Positions 8,447 to 16,840 of a DNA stretch of 64,000 bases are shown piece after piece. This stretch comes from JACVRW01 sp963803245. Lineage in GTDB: Bacteria > Actinomycetota > Thermoleophilia > Solirubrobacterales > Thermoleophilaceae. The position numbers were made by a program, and so were the translations under genes. Position 1 is the first letter of the stretch; each line of letters opens with the position of its first letter. Location: NCBI GenBank assembly GCA_963803245.1, contig CAWDLI010000004.1, positions 1 through 64,000 on the forward strand. Direction: 5' to 3'. The notes below the pieces were generated by a model that worked only from the letters and a program-made list of their open reading frames with translations, was not told where the DNA came from and did no database searches.

Positions 8447-10035
8447 AGCTCGGGAGCGGTCGAGGAAGCGGAGCTGCCACCCATCATCAGGCCGAGCTTG
8501 GACGAGTCGGCGTCGTCCGAGTCGACCTCTCCCACCACGCGCCCCTGGTACATCACGATCACGCGGTCGCTCAGCTTCAGTAGCTCATCGAGGTCGAGGC
8601 TGACGAGCAGGATGGCCGCACCCTGGTCGCGCTGCTCGATCAGGCGGTCCTGGACATAGGCCGCGCCCGCGATGTCGAGGCCGCGCGTCGGGCCGCACAC
8701 GACCAGGAACCGTGCCTGCTTGTGCAGCTCGCGCCCGAGCAGCACGCGCTGCTGATTGCCACCGGAGAGCGCGTCGATCGGCTGGTCGAGCCCGACCGAG
8801 CGCACGTCGAGGTCGTGGGTGAGGCGCTTGCCGTGCTCGGTGATCCGCCGGCGGCGCTGCCAGCCGTGCCGCTGGAAGTCGCGCCAGCGCTGCAGGCCGA
8901 GAATGAAGTTGTGGCGGATGGTGGACGAGCCGACCAGCCCGTTCGCGCGCCTGTCCTCCGGCACGTGGGCCACCTGGCGCTCGATCAGGCTGCGGCGGCC
9001 CGCGTTCGTCACGTCGAGGCCGTGCAGATGGATCTCGCCGCCCGCGGCCGAGCGCAGGCCGGTGAGGCACTCCGCCAGCACGTCCTGGCCGTTGCCGGCC
9101 ACGCCCGCAACGCCGAGGATCTCACCCGAGCGCACGGTGAGGGACACGCCGTCGACGAGCGTGTGGTCGCCATCGACCACCGACAGGTCGCGCACCGCGA
9201 CCACGTCATCGCCCACCTCCTCGACCTGCGCCACGCGGCGCTCGGGCAGGGCGCGTCCCACCATCAGCGTGCCGAGCTCCCCGGGCGACGTCCCTTCGGT
9301 GGGCAGCGTGCGCACCACCTGCCCGTCTCGCAGGACGGTGACCCGCTGCGAGACCTCCATCACCTCGTCGAGCTTGTGGGTGATGATCACGACCGCGGTC
9401 CCGTGCGCCGCCAGCTCGCGCATGATCGCGAACAGGCGCTCGATCTCCTGGCGCGTGAGCAGTGCGGTCGGCTCGTCCAGGATGAACAGCGACAGACCGC
9501 CGCGCAGCTCCCCCTGGATCAGCGCCTTCACGATCTCGAGCCGGAGCTTCTCCCCCACGGAGAGCCCGTCGATCAGCGCTTCCGGCGCGAGCTCGAGGCC
9601 GTAGCGCTCGCCGAGCGCCCGGATCTGGGCGGATACGTCGCGCAGGGACATGTGACGCCCGCGCTCCGTCCACATGACGTTCAGCAGGACGTTCTCCGCC
9701 ACAGTCAGCGTCGGCACCAGCATGAAGTGCTGGTGCACCATCCCGATACCGCGCTCGATCGCCTCGCGCGTCGAGAGCCATGGGCTCTCCTCGCCCTCGA
9801 TCTCCATGATCCCCGAGTCGGGGGCCACGGAGCCGAAGACGATGTTCATCAGCGTGCTCTTGCCGGCTCCGTTCTCTCCGAGAAGAGCATGGATCTCGCC
9901 CGAGAAGAGCTCGATTCCGACGTCGTCGTTGGCCAGCAGGTCACCGAAGGCCTTGGACACGCCGGACAGGCGCAGGGCGGGGACGGACGCATCCGTCCCC
10001 GCCTGTACCGCCTGCGGCGTGTCCTCAGGCCTCAC
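8443..10035 (-). CDS. ABC transporter ATPase with two nucleotide-binding domains (NupO/YufO-like)
   Basis: 530 aa tandem ABC ATPase. Domain 1: Walker A GENGAGKST at about 53-61, signature-region LSVGEKLRLEIVKALIQ, Walker B LFILDEPTALL. Domain 2 has a degenerate Walker A (GVAGNGQDV), signature LSGGNQQRVLLGREL and the switch region after VCGPTRGLD. A degenerate second P-loop is normal for the BMP and sugar-type dual ATPases. The start is GTG 22 nt after the binding-protein stop. It powers the importer made by the two following permeases. Confidence 0.92.
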   Translation of the reverse strand: MRPEDTPQAVQAGTDASVPALRLSGVSKAFGDLLANDDVGIELFSGEIHALLGENGAGKSTLMNIVFGSVAPDSGIMEIEGEESPWLSTREAIERGIGMVHQHFMLVPTLTVAENVLLNVMWTERGRHMSLRDVSAQIRALGERYGLELAPEALIDGLSVGEKLRLEIVKALIQGELRGGLSLFILDEPTALLTRQEIERLFAIMRELAAHGTAVVIITHKLDEVMEVSQRVTVLRDGQVVRTLPTEGTSPGELGTLMVGRALPERRVAQVEEVGDDVVAVRDLSVVDGDHTLVDGVSLTVRSGEILGVAGVAGNGQDVLAECLTGLRSAAGGEIHLHGLDVTNAGRRSLIERQVAHVPEDRRANGLVGSSTIRHNFILGLQRWRDFQRHGWQRRRRITEHGKRLTHDLDVRSVGLDQPIDALSGGNQQRVLLGRELHKQARFLVVCGPTRGLDIAGAAYVQDRLIEQRDQGAAILLVSLDLDELLKLSDRVIVMYQGRVVGEVDSDDADSSKLGLMMGGSSASSTAPEL

Positions 10036-10057
10036 GTCGATGGTGCCTGCCGTCGTC

Positions 10058-11125
10058 CTACTTGCTCTTTCCTGTGACCGGGTCGAGCGTGCCGGCGATG
10101 ATCGCCGCCTGCGCCTCGTCGATCTGGGTCTTGACTTCGGGGTCGAGCTTGTCCTCGTAGTCGTGATACGGCGCCAGCAGCACGCCCTTGTTCTTCAGGT
10201 CGGCCACGTACACCCCGAGACCGCACTTCTCTGCGCCTGCGGAGCGGACCTTGTCCGCCACCTGCGTGAGGATCGGAGCCCAGTCGGTGACGAAGCTCGT
10301 GATCATGAGCTCCGGCGCCAGCTCGTACTGGTCGAACCACGCGCCGATCAGCGGCACGTTCTTCTCCTTGGCCGCTTCCACCGTGCCCAGGCCCGTGCCG
10401 TCGCCGTAGGCGTAGAGCACGTCCGCGCCGCGCGAGATCTGCGCCAGGCCCGCTTCCTTGCCCTTCAGCGGATCCTCGAAGTCGCCGACCCAGGTCACGA
10501 GCACCTTGGCGTTGGGCTTGATCTTCTTGGCGCCGTTCTCGAACGCCTCCACCGTCTCGACGATCTCGTCGAGGTCGACGCCACCCACGACGCCGATCGT
10601 GCCCGACTTCGACACGCTCGCCGCGGCCATGCCGGCGAGGTAGTTCGCGCCACTGGCGTCGTCGAAGTAGAACGTCGTGCTCGGTCCGGGCTTGTCCGTT
10701 CCGAACGCCTGCAGGTAACAGACCTCGGGATGCTCGGCTGCGACCTCCTTGGTCGCCTGGTCGAGCGCCGAGGCGTGCAGAACGACCAGCTCGGCACCGC
10801 CCTGCTCGATCACCTCGCGCATGGCGCGCGCGCCGTCTGCCGGGGTCACGGATTCGAGCGTGTTGATCACGTCGAGGCCGGCGGAGTCCTTAACCCGCTC
10901 CACCGAGTCCGACATGCTGGTGTTCCACGTCTGGTCGTCCGCCTTGCCGTTGAGCAGCACGGCGGTCTTGACCTTCTCGGGTCCGCCGCCGCCGTTGTCA
11001 CTCGCGGCGTCGCCCGACCCACCGCCACCCCCGCCGTCATCGTCGTCGCCGCAGGCGGCGACCCCCAGCGTGAACAGCACGAGCAGCAGCGCGACTAGGC
11101 CGCTGCGGATACCGGATCTGCGCAT
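10058..11125 (-). CDS. BMP-family substrate-binding lipoprotein
   Basis: 355 aa. The signal peptide ends in lipobox LGVAAC (Cys25), then an acidic/glycine linker and a Med/BmpA fold (AVLLNGKADDQTWN, GTIGVVGGVDLDEI, ADVLYAYGDGTGLGT, PLIGAWFDQYE). I start at the ATG at 11125, with an AGAGGGG Shine-Dalgarno a few bases upstream; the frame remains open further upstream without lipoprotein sense. It is the first gene of the catabolic operon and lies behind the GntR operator candidate at 11193. The family binds nucleosides, purines or related heterocycles; the ligand here is unknown. Confidence 0.9.
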   Translation of the reverse strand: MRRSGIRSGLVALLLVLFTLGVAACGDDDDGGGGGGSGDAASDNGGGGPEKVKTAVLLNGKADDQTWNTSMSDSVERVKDSAGLDVINTLESVTPADGARAMREVIEQGGAELVVLHASALDQATKEVAAEHPEVCYLQAFGTDKPGPSTTFYFDDASGANYLAGMAAASVSKSGTIGVVGGVDLDEIVETVEAFENGAKKIKPNAKVLVTWVGDFEDPLKGKEAGLAQISRGADVLYAYGDGTGLGTVEAAKEKNVPLIGAWFDQYELAPELMITSFVTDWAPILTQVADKVRSAGAEKCGLGVYVADLKNKGVLLAPYHDYEDKLDPEVKTQIDEAQAAIIAGTLDPVTGKSK

Positions 11126-11192
11126 CCCTATATCCCCTCTTGTCGCTCCGAACCCGAAGCGGACGGTTGCCTGGGCGGACCATACAGTGGTG

Positions 11193-11207
11193 TGCATGTT
11201 GTATGCA
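11193..11207. promoter_or_regulatory. Candidate GntR operator in the promoter of the transporter/catabolic operon
   Basis: TGCATGTTGTATGCA: TGCAT and ATGCA arms around a 5-nt spacer, 68 nt upstream of the binding-protein ATG. A near-identical element (one base longer) lies on the far side of the regulator gene at 12018. FadR-subfamily regulators typically bind short inverted repeats of this kind. Confidence 0.6.
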
Positions 11208-11236
11208 AGCACCAGGGCGACAGCACACATCCCCTT

Positions 11237-11274
11237 AAGAAAGAGGGCCCGATCAGCCCCTTCCGGGCGCCCTC
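11237..11274 (-). terminator. Intrinsic terminator after the GntR gene
   Basis: On the minus strand, a GC-rich hairpin (GAGGGCGCCCGG paired with CGGGCCCTC around a ~12-nt loop) is followed by TTTCTT. It overlaps the GntR stop codon and sits upstream of the operon promoter, so it should separate regulator and operon transcripts. Confidence 0.6.
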
Positions 11275-11950
11275 AGGTGGACTGCGGGAAGTGCTTCATC
11301 GCGAGGTCGCGCGCCCAGATCACATGGGCCTGCATCAACTCGGCCGCATGCTCTCCGTCGCGGTCGGCGAGGGCCCGGGCAATCGCCCGATGCTCGCGCT
11401 CGACGGTCTTCCGGTGATCGTCGGAGTAGGCCATGTAGGAGCGGTAGATCGGCGGGACGGCGGTCACCTCGCGCACCATCCGCGTGAGCTTGTCGATGTT
11501 GGCGGCGCGCAGAATGACCTCGTGGAAGGTGAAGTTCTCGTCCGCGAGCCGGGTGAGGTTCTCCTTGGAGGTCCGCAGCTTGCTGAAGCGATCGCAGCTC
11601 TCCTCCAGCCGCTCGAGCTCGCGGTCGTCGATGCGCTCCGCCGCGGTGCGCGCTGCGTGGCCCTCGAGCACCGCGCGCAGCGTGTAGAACTCCTTGAGCT
11701 CGGCCGGCTCGTACCCCTTCACCGTCGAGCCGCGGTTGGGGGCCCCCTCGATCAGGCCCTCGCGCTCGAGCAGCAGCAGCGCCTCCCTGATCGGGGTGCG
11801 GCTGGTGCCCAGCTGGCGTGACAGCTCGACCTCCGGGAGGGCCTGGTAGGGCTCGAGGCGTCCGTCGAGGATCGCGGCCCGGATCGTCCGGGCGAGCGCG
11901 ACGCTCGTCCGCTCGGGAACCTGGCGCTCGTTTGCGGAAAAGATGCTCAC
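11273..11950 (-). CDS. GntR/FadR-family transcriptional regulator
   Basis: 225 aa. Winged HTH at about 15-75 (ARTIRAAILDGRLEPYQALP, then LSRQLGTSRTPIREALLLLE), then a C-terminal helical FCD ligand-binding domain with the usual metal-site residues (Asp/His in ENFTFHEVIL, later His in REHRAIARAL). It is transcribed in the same direction as the catabolic operon and divergently from the isochorismatase-fold gene. A matching inverted repeat on each side suggests it represses both transcripts and is released by the imported substrate or an intermediate. Confidence 0.92.
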   Translation of the reverse strand: MSIFSANERQVPERTSVALARTIRAAILDGRLEPYQALPEVELSRQLGTSRTPIREALLLLEREGLIEGAPNRGSTVKGYEPAELKEFYTLRAVLEGHAARTAAERIDDRELERLEESCDRFSKLRTSKENLTRLADENFTFHEVILRAANIDKLTRMVREVTAVPPIYRSYMAYSDDHRKTVEREHRAIARALADRDGEHAAELMQAHVIWARDLAMKHFPQST

Positions 11951-12017
11951 TGGTCAGTAAGAGACTATGCGCTTGCCCGGATCCGACCCCAGGCGCCGGC
12001 ACCTGGAAATATACTTG

Positions 12018-12033
12018 TGCATGCCTGTATGCA
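12018..12033. promoter_or_regulatory. Candidate GntR operator in the divergent regulator/amidase promoter
   Basis: TGCATGCCTGTATGCA has the same TGCAT/ATGCA arms as the site at 11193, with a 6-nt spacer. It lies 22 nt upstream of the amidase-like SD-TTG and 68 nt upstream of the GntR start, in the shared 104-nt divergent intergenic region. Confidence 0.6.
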
Positions 12034-12054
12034 CGCCCGCACGACGGAGGCGCT

Positions 12055-12705
12055 TTGACCCGTAGCGAGGATGTTTACGAACGCGCCGGCTTCGGTCACT
12101 CGATCGAGCGCGGGTCGCGGCCGGCGCTGGTAGTCGTCGACTTCACCCGCGGCTTCACGGACCCCGCCTTCCCCACCGGAGCCGACCTGACGGCCGAGGT
12201 GGGCCGGACGGCCCAGCTGGCCGAGGCGACCCGAGCCAAGCAGCGGCCGGTCCTGTTCACGCTGATCTCGTTTCACCCGAGCCTGCGCGACGCGGGCGCC
12301 TGGCCGACCAAGTTCCCGGGCGCCACCGCGCTCGTGGAGGGCACCCCGGCCGTGGAGCTCGACCCGCGGCTACAGGTCGCCGCGGAGGATGTCGTGGTCG
12401 TCAAGAAGGGCGCGTCGGCCTTCTTCGGAACCAACCTCGCCGCGATTCTCGCCGCCCATGAGGTCGACACGGTGATCGTCTGCGGGGCGACCACCAGCGG
12501 GTGCGTGCGGGCGAGCGTCGTCGACAGCATGCAGTACGGCTTTCAGACGCTCGTGGTGCGTGACTGCGTGGGCGACCGCGCGGCGGGACCTCACGAGGCG
12601 AACCTCTTCGACATGCAGGCGAAGTACGCCGACGTAATCGGGTCCGAGGAGGCGCTCCAGTACCTCGCCGGCCTGCCCGACCCCGCCGGCACCACGGCGG
12701 TGTGA
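12055..12705 (+). CDS. Isochorismatase-fold amidohydrolase (maleamate amidase / N-carbamoylsarcosine amidase-like)
   Basis: 216 aa cysteine-hydrolase fold with a visible Asp-Lys-Cys triad: Asp29 (VVVDFTRGF), Lys117/118 (VVVKKGASAFFGT) and Cys150 (CGATTSGCVRASVVD). The start is TTG at 12055, chosen because GGAGG ends 4 nt before it and the protein begins there at family length. It hydrolyses amides of small carboxylates. Next to a NicX-like dioxygenase the best guess is NicF-like maleamate to maleate plus ammonia; N-carbamoylsarcosine or biuret-type substrates are alternatives. It is transcribed away from the GntR gene, with an operator candidate between, and its stop overlaps the next gene (GTGA). 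Confidence 0.87.
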   Translation: MTRSEDVYERAGFGHSIERGSRPALVVVDFTRGFTDPAFPTGADLTAEVGRTAQLAEATRAKQRPVLFTLISFHPSLRDAGAWPTKFPGATALVEGTPAVELDPRLQVAAEDVVVVKKGASAFFGTNLAAILAAHEVDTVIVCGATTSGCVRASVVDSMQYGFQTLVVRDCVGDRAAGPHEANLFDMQAKYADVIGSEEALQYLAGLPDPAGTTAV

Positions 12706-13319
12706 GCTCCCGCGCACTCTCAGGAGCGCCACCGGCGGGGTGGCTGCCGGAGCGCCCGCTGAGCGACGAGTTCCGCCGGCTGCGCACGGACGCGCTCGCC
12801 TGGATCGCCCCGTACTACGACGGTGAGCACCTTTCGCGGTCGGCCGACTGGCTGCTGGCGCTCGAGCCCGAGGCGTCCGAGCCGCTCGTGATCGCCGTGC
12901 TGACCCATGACATGGAGCGGTCGGTTCCGGGCGGACCCGTCCTCGACAAGGCCGGCACGGCCTGGGACGACCCCGACTACAACCGGCGGCATTGCGAGCG
13001 CTCGGCGCAGGTGGTCGCCGACTGGCTGCGCGACCGCGGCGCCTCCGCGCGTTTCGTGGAGGGCGTGGCCGTGCCGATCCGCGAGCACGAGTTCGGCGGC
13101 AGCCCCGAAGGCGACCTCGCACAGGCCGCCGATTCGCTGTCCTGGCTGGAGGTGAATGCCGCACTCGCGGCGACGTGGGTCGAGCGCGGCGAGTGCGACC
13201 TTGCGAAGGCCATCGAGAAGCTCGACTGGATGCTCAGTCGCATACGCATCGAGCGGGCGCGCGAGGTGGCGGCCGAGCTGCACGGACCCGCCCTGGCCCA
13301 GCTGCGGGCCGCGGTCTAG
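12702..13319 (+). CDS. HD-domain-like hydrolase, function unknown
   Basis: 205 aa. GTG start overlapping the amidase stop (GTGA), hence probable co-expression. Seen: LTHDMERSVPGGP (a His-Asp pair in an HD-like setting), HCERSAQVVADWL and IREHEFGG, which could give a metal-binding His/Asp set, plus a mostly helical C terminus. I do not recognise a named family. A metal-dependent hydrolase of a small catabolic intermediate is possible, for example a deformylase-type step, but nothing in the sequence proves it. Its stop codon overlaps the convergent AceE-like gene. Confidence 0.6.
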   Translation: MSSRALSGAPPAGWLPERPLSDEFRRLRTDALAWIAPYYDGEHLSRSADWLLALEPEASEPLVIAVLTHDMERSVPGGPVLDKAGTAWDDPDYNRRHCERSAQVVADWLRDRGASARFVEGVAVPIREHEFGGSPEGDLAQAADSLSWLEVNAALAATWVERGECDLAKAIEKLDWMLSRIRIERAREVAAELHGPALAQLRAAV

Positions 13320-15647
13320 CCGCGGTCGATCACGTCGATCGCGGCCCCGACGATGGTGTCCGCGTCGATGCCGAAGTGCTCGTAGAGGTCCTGCACGTCG
13401 CCCGATTGGCCGAAGTCGTCGACCCCGAGGCAGGCGATCGGCATGCAGCGGATCGCCGAGAGGAAGCTGAGCGTGTGCGGATGGCCGTCGAGCACCGACA
13501 CGATCGGTGCGGCGCGGTCGGCCGGGAACAACTCGTCCAGTGCATCGTCGGCGCCCTCGGCCAGACCGTCGCGCGCGCGCAGCGCCCGAAAGACCAGGTC
13601 GGCCGACACCAGGCAGACGACGTCGGCCGGAATCCCGGCTGCCTCAAGCTCGTCGGCTGCCGCGAGGGTCTCGGGAACCATTGCGCCCATGCCGACGAGA
13701 ACGACCTGCGGGGCGACCTTCGCCGCTCGCAGCCGGTACCCGCCGGTGACCGCGAGTCGCCGGCGGGCTTCACGCGCGTCCGGGTCATCGGGCACGGCGG
13801 CGAGCGCCTGATCGATCGGCCGAGTGCTCAGCCTGAAATACGAGGAGGACCCACCCGGTCGCCCCAGGAGGGACAGTGCATGCAGAAGCGTCCACTCGAG
13901 ATCTTGGGCGAAGGCCGGCTCCCAGGCGATGCAGCCCGGCTGCTCGAGACCGACGGACGGCGTGATGATCGACTGGTGCGCCCCGCCTTCGGGCGCGAGC
14001 GTCACTCCCGAAGGTGTGCCGACAAGGATCGACTGGCCGCCCGCGTACATGCCGAACGACCACGGCTCGAGAGCGCGATTCACGAACGGGTCGTAGAGCG
14101 TCCCGATCGGCAGGAGTGTCTGTCCGTCCCGAGACCAGGTGAGGCCCAGCTCACCCAGCAACCCGACCAGGTTGCCCTCGGCGATCCCAAGCTCGATGTG
14201 CTGCCCGTGCTCGGTCTCGCGCCAGCGCACCAGCGTGTCGGTGTCGTCGGCGAACCAGTCGATCCGCTCTCCGGGGTTCCAGATCCCGGCACGGTTGATC
14301 CAGCCGCCCAGATTGGTCGAGGAGGCCACGTCGGGGCTGACCGTCACGACATGGGCGGCCACCTCGGGCGCGCCGTGTGCCAGGTCGACGAAGAAACGGC
14401 CGAAGGCCTGCTGAGTCGATGCCGCACCGGTGTGCTCTCGGCCGAGCTGCGCCGGCACGGCGGGCGCCGGGCTCGGCTTCGGCTGCTCACGCTCAAGCCG
14501 CGCCGTGGCCCGCCTGCACAGCAGCGCCTCCGCGGAGTCGTCCTCGAAAAGGGCCCACGGATCGGCCGGGTCGGCTCCCAGCTCGGAGCCGAGTTGCTCC
14601 CACTGCTCATTCGACAGCAGGGCGGAATGGTTGGCGGGATGCCCCTCGGTCATCAGGCGCCACGCCTTGATCGTGAAGGCGAATATCACGGACGGCCGGT
14701 CCGTCGACCTTGTCCGCGTCGGCGAGCGCCTCGAGGAGCATCGGGAGGTCGTGGCCGCCGAGATCGCGGATCGCGCGGCCGAGATCGTGGTCCTCCACCT
14801 CCCCGAGCAGCTTCTCCACCTCGCGATGGCCGCGCCCGGATCCGGGCAGCCTCTCGCGAAGCTCCTCCGGAGCGGCTCGTAGCAGCCGCTGGTACTCCTC
14901 GTTCGGCATCGCGTCGATGCGACGACGGAGCATCGGGCCACCGTCGCGCTCGAACAGCTCGCCGAGACGGCGGCCGTACTTGAGCGTGATGGTGTGCCAG
15001 CCGGCGGCCTCGAACATCGAGGCCAGCCGTCCCGCGGCGATCTCGGGCACGATGCGATCCAGCGACTGGCGGTTCAGATCCACGATCCAGAGCACCTCGC
15101 CAAGCTGTGGCACCACGGGGTCGACGATGGCCTCCCAACACGCCCCCTCGTCCAGCTCGGCGTCCCCCAGCAGCGCGATATGCCGGCCACCCTGCGGCAC
15201 CTCGAAGTGCCCGGCGACGTACCGGTGGGCGAGCGCGGCCCAGACGGGGGCGGTGGCGCCGATGCCCACGGAGCCGGTCGAGAAGTCTGCCGGCACCGGG
15301 TCCTTGAGCCGGCTGGGATAGCTCTGCAGGCCTCCGAACTGGCGGAGGGTGGTCAGGTAATCGCGGTCGAGGCGGCCGAGCAGGTACTCGATTGCGTGGA
15401 GCACGGGCGCGGCATGTGGCTTGACCGAGACGCGATCGGGAGCGCGGAGGTGCTCGAACCAGAGCGCGGTCATGATCGACACGATCGAGGCCGACGACGC
15501 CTGGTGGCCGCCCACCTTCACCCCCGACCCCGTTTCCCGCACCCTGTTGGCGTGGTGGACGATGCTCGTGGCGAGCCAGAGCACGCGGCTCTCGACCTTC
15601 TCGAGCACCGAGAGGTCCGGCGTTGGCGGCGGCGCGGTCGCGGTCAT
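13316..15647 (-). pseudogene. AceE-like (homodimeric) 2-oxoacid dehydrogenase E1, broken by a single frameshift
   Basis: Two overlapping frames together give one ~777-aa transketolase-fold E1. The 5' part (from ATG 15647) has the TPP site GDAELDEG...IVDLNRQSLD and reads well to about 14700. The sense frame then moves by one base near 14690-14705 into PSVIFAFTIKAWRLMTEGHP and on through the pyrimidine-binding domain (HIELGIAEGNLVGLLGELG) and C-terminal domain. One extra base explains everything; otherwise both halves are well conserved, so a recent mutation or sequencing error is likelier than old decay. Homologues are pyruvate or 2-oxobutyrate dehydrogenase E1. A divergent Lrp regulator next door recalls the MdeB/MdeR arrangement. 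Confidence 0.82.
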
Positions 15648-15709
15648 CTGGAGAAAAGTGTCATCCAGATGCAGGTCGAGTCAATGCCGTCGCCTGAAGT
15701 CTGGCCACA

Positions 15710-15728
15710 GACGCACAAATTGTGCGTC
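15710..15728. promoter_or_regulatory. Perfect 19-bp palindrome, candidate Lrp operator
   Basis: GACGCACAAATTGTGCGTC: two perfect 9-bp arms around a single A. It is centred in the 110-nt region between the divergent E1 and Lrp genes, 29 nt upstream of the Lrp GTG. Lrp/AsnC proteins bind such AT-centred inverted repeats and usually autoregulate. Confidence 0.65.
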
Positions 15729-15757
15729 GGAATCGCAAAGCGCGATAGCCTGCCTCC

Positions 15758-16225
15758 GTGGCGCGACCCGAGGTTGACGATCTCGACCGCAGCATCGTGG
15801 AGCTGCTCCTCGACGACGGCCGGCGCTCCGCGAGCGAGATCGGACGCCAGGTGGGCCTGTCGCCGGCGGCCGCCAAGCGGCGCATCGATCGTCTGGAATC
15901 GCTCGGCGTCATCACCGGCTACACCGCGGTGCTCGACCACACCAAGCTCGGGAGCGACGTCGAGGCATTCACCGAGCTCCGCTTCACGGGGACGACCCAG
16001 GTCGCCGACATCGCCGGCACGGTCGCAGATCTTCCGGAGCTGGTCGAGGCGTTCACGATCGCCGGCGACCCGGACGCGCTGGTTCGGCTCCGGGTGAGCG
16101 ACCTCGACCACCTCAAGCGTGTGATCGATCGCATCCGGCGCAGCGGGAAGGTGACCGGCACCAAGACGCTGATCGTGCTCGGGTCCACGTCGGGCCCCGC
16201 GGCACGGCCGGCGGAGCCCTCCTAG
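15758..16225 (+). CDS. Lrp/AsnC-family transcriptional regulator
   Basis: 155 aa. HTH at about 8-60 (DLDRSIVELLLDDGRRSASE, GLSPAAAKRRIDRLESLGVI) and a RAM effector/oligomerisation domain from about 70 to 145. GTG start. Divergent from the AceE-like E1 with a perfect palindrome between, so it probably controls that gene in response to an amino acid or 2-oxoacid. Its stop overlaps the convergent methyltransferase stop. Confidence 0.92.
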   Translation: MARPEVDDLDRSIVELLLDDGRRSASEIGRQVGLSPAAAKRRIDRLESLGVITGYTAVLDHTKLGSDVEAFTELRFTGTTQVADIAGTVADLPELVEAFTIAGDPDALVRLRVSDLDHLKRVIDRIRRSGKVTGTKTLIVLGSTSGPAARPAEPS

Positions 16226-16839
16226 GGCGAGACGGCGGCGCCCAGCGAGTTGGCCCCCACGGGCTTCGGGGTGCCTTCCTCGTAGAAGACGTCGAGGTCG
16301 GTGATCGTGAAGCCGGCGCTCGTCAGCAGGTCGGCGACGGGCCGGGTGAGGTGGCAGCCGCCGAACACCCGTTTCTGCATCGGCTCGAGGCGATGCTGCC
16401 AGCGGCGCACGCTCTCGTCGGGTGCCAGTCCGTGCTCGACGAAGCGCAGGGTCCCGCCGGGCTTGAGCACTCGCCGCACCTCGGCCAGCGCGGCGGCCAC
16501 GTCGGGAATCGTGCACATGGTCCACGTGGACAGCGCGGTGTCGAAGCTGTCGTCCTCGAACGGCAGGGACTGGCCGTCGAGGCCCGACCTCTCAACCGGG
16601 ACGCTCGTTGCCCTCAGGCGCTTCTCTGCGAGCTTCCAGCCCACGTCGGCGGGCTCGACGGCGGACACCCGGGTCACGGCCGCCGGGTAGTAGGGCACGT
16701 TGTGACCCGAGCCGAATCCGATCTCCACGACCTCCCCCTCGAGCCCCTCGCAGACCCGGCGCCGCAGGGGCTCGGCGTTCTTCAGCCCGCACGCGACATT
16801 GACGATCCTCGGCAGCACGTGGTCGCCGTAGACGCCCAT
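16222..16839 (-). CDS. Class I SAM-dependent methyltransferase (UbiE/Methyltransf_11 type)
   Basis: 205 aa. Motif I VVEIGFGSGHNVPYY (about 37-51), motif II-like LPFEDDSFDTALSTWTMCTI, motif III LKPGGTLRFVEHG. The acceptor is unknown; small relatives act on lipids or thiols. The ATG is 1 nt from the pyrophosphatase stop, so it is the last gene of a dodecin-pyrophosphatase-methyltransferase operon. Confidence 0.85.
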   Translation of the reverse strand: MGVYGDHVLPRIVNVACGLKNAEPLRRRVCEGLEGEVVEIGFGSGHNVPYYPAAVTRVSAVEPADVGWKLAEKRLRATSVPVERSGLDGQSLPFEDDSFDTALSTWTMCTIPDVAAALAEVRRVLKPGGTLRFVEHGLAPDESVRRWQHRLEPMQKRVFGGCHLTRPVADLLTSAGFTITDLDVFYEEGTPKPVGANSLGAAVSP

Positions 16840-16840
16840 G

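Noticed and set aside
6045..8480. Very long open frame on the minus strand (over 800 codons) across both ABC permease genes
   Set aside because: Composition is Arg/Pro/Ala-rich with no motifs; it is an out-of-frame shadow of the permeases in GC-rich DNA. Only its last 98 codons (6045-6341) look like a real protein.
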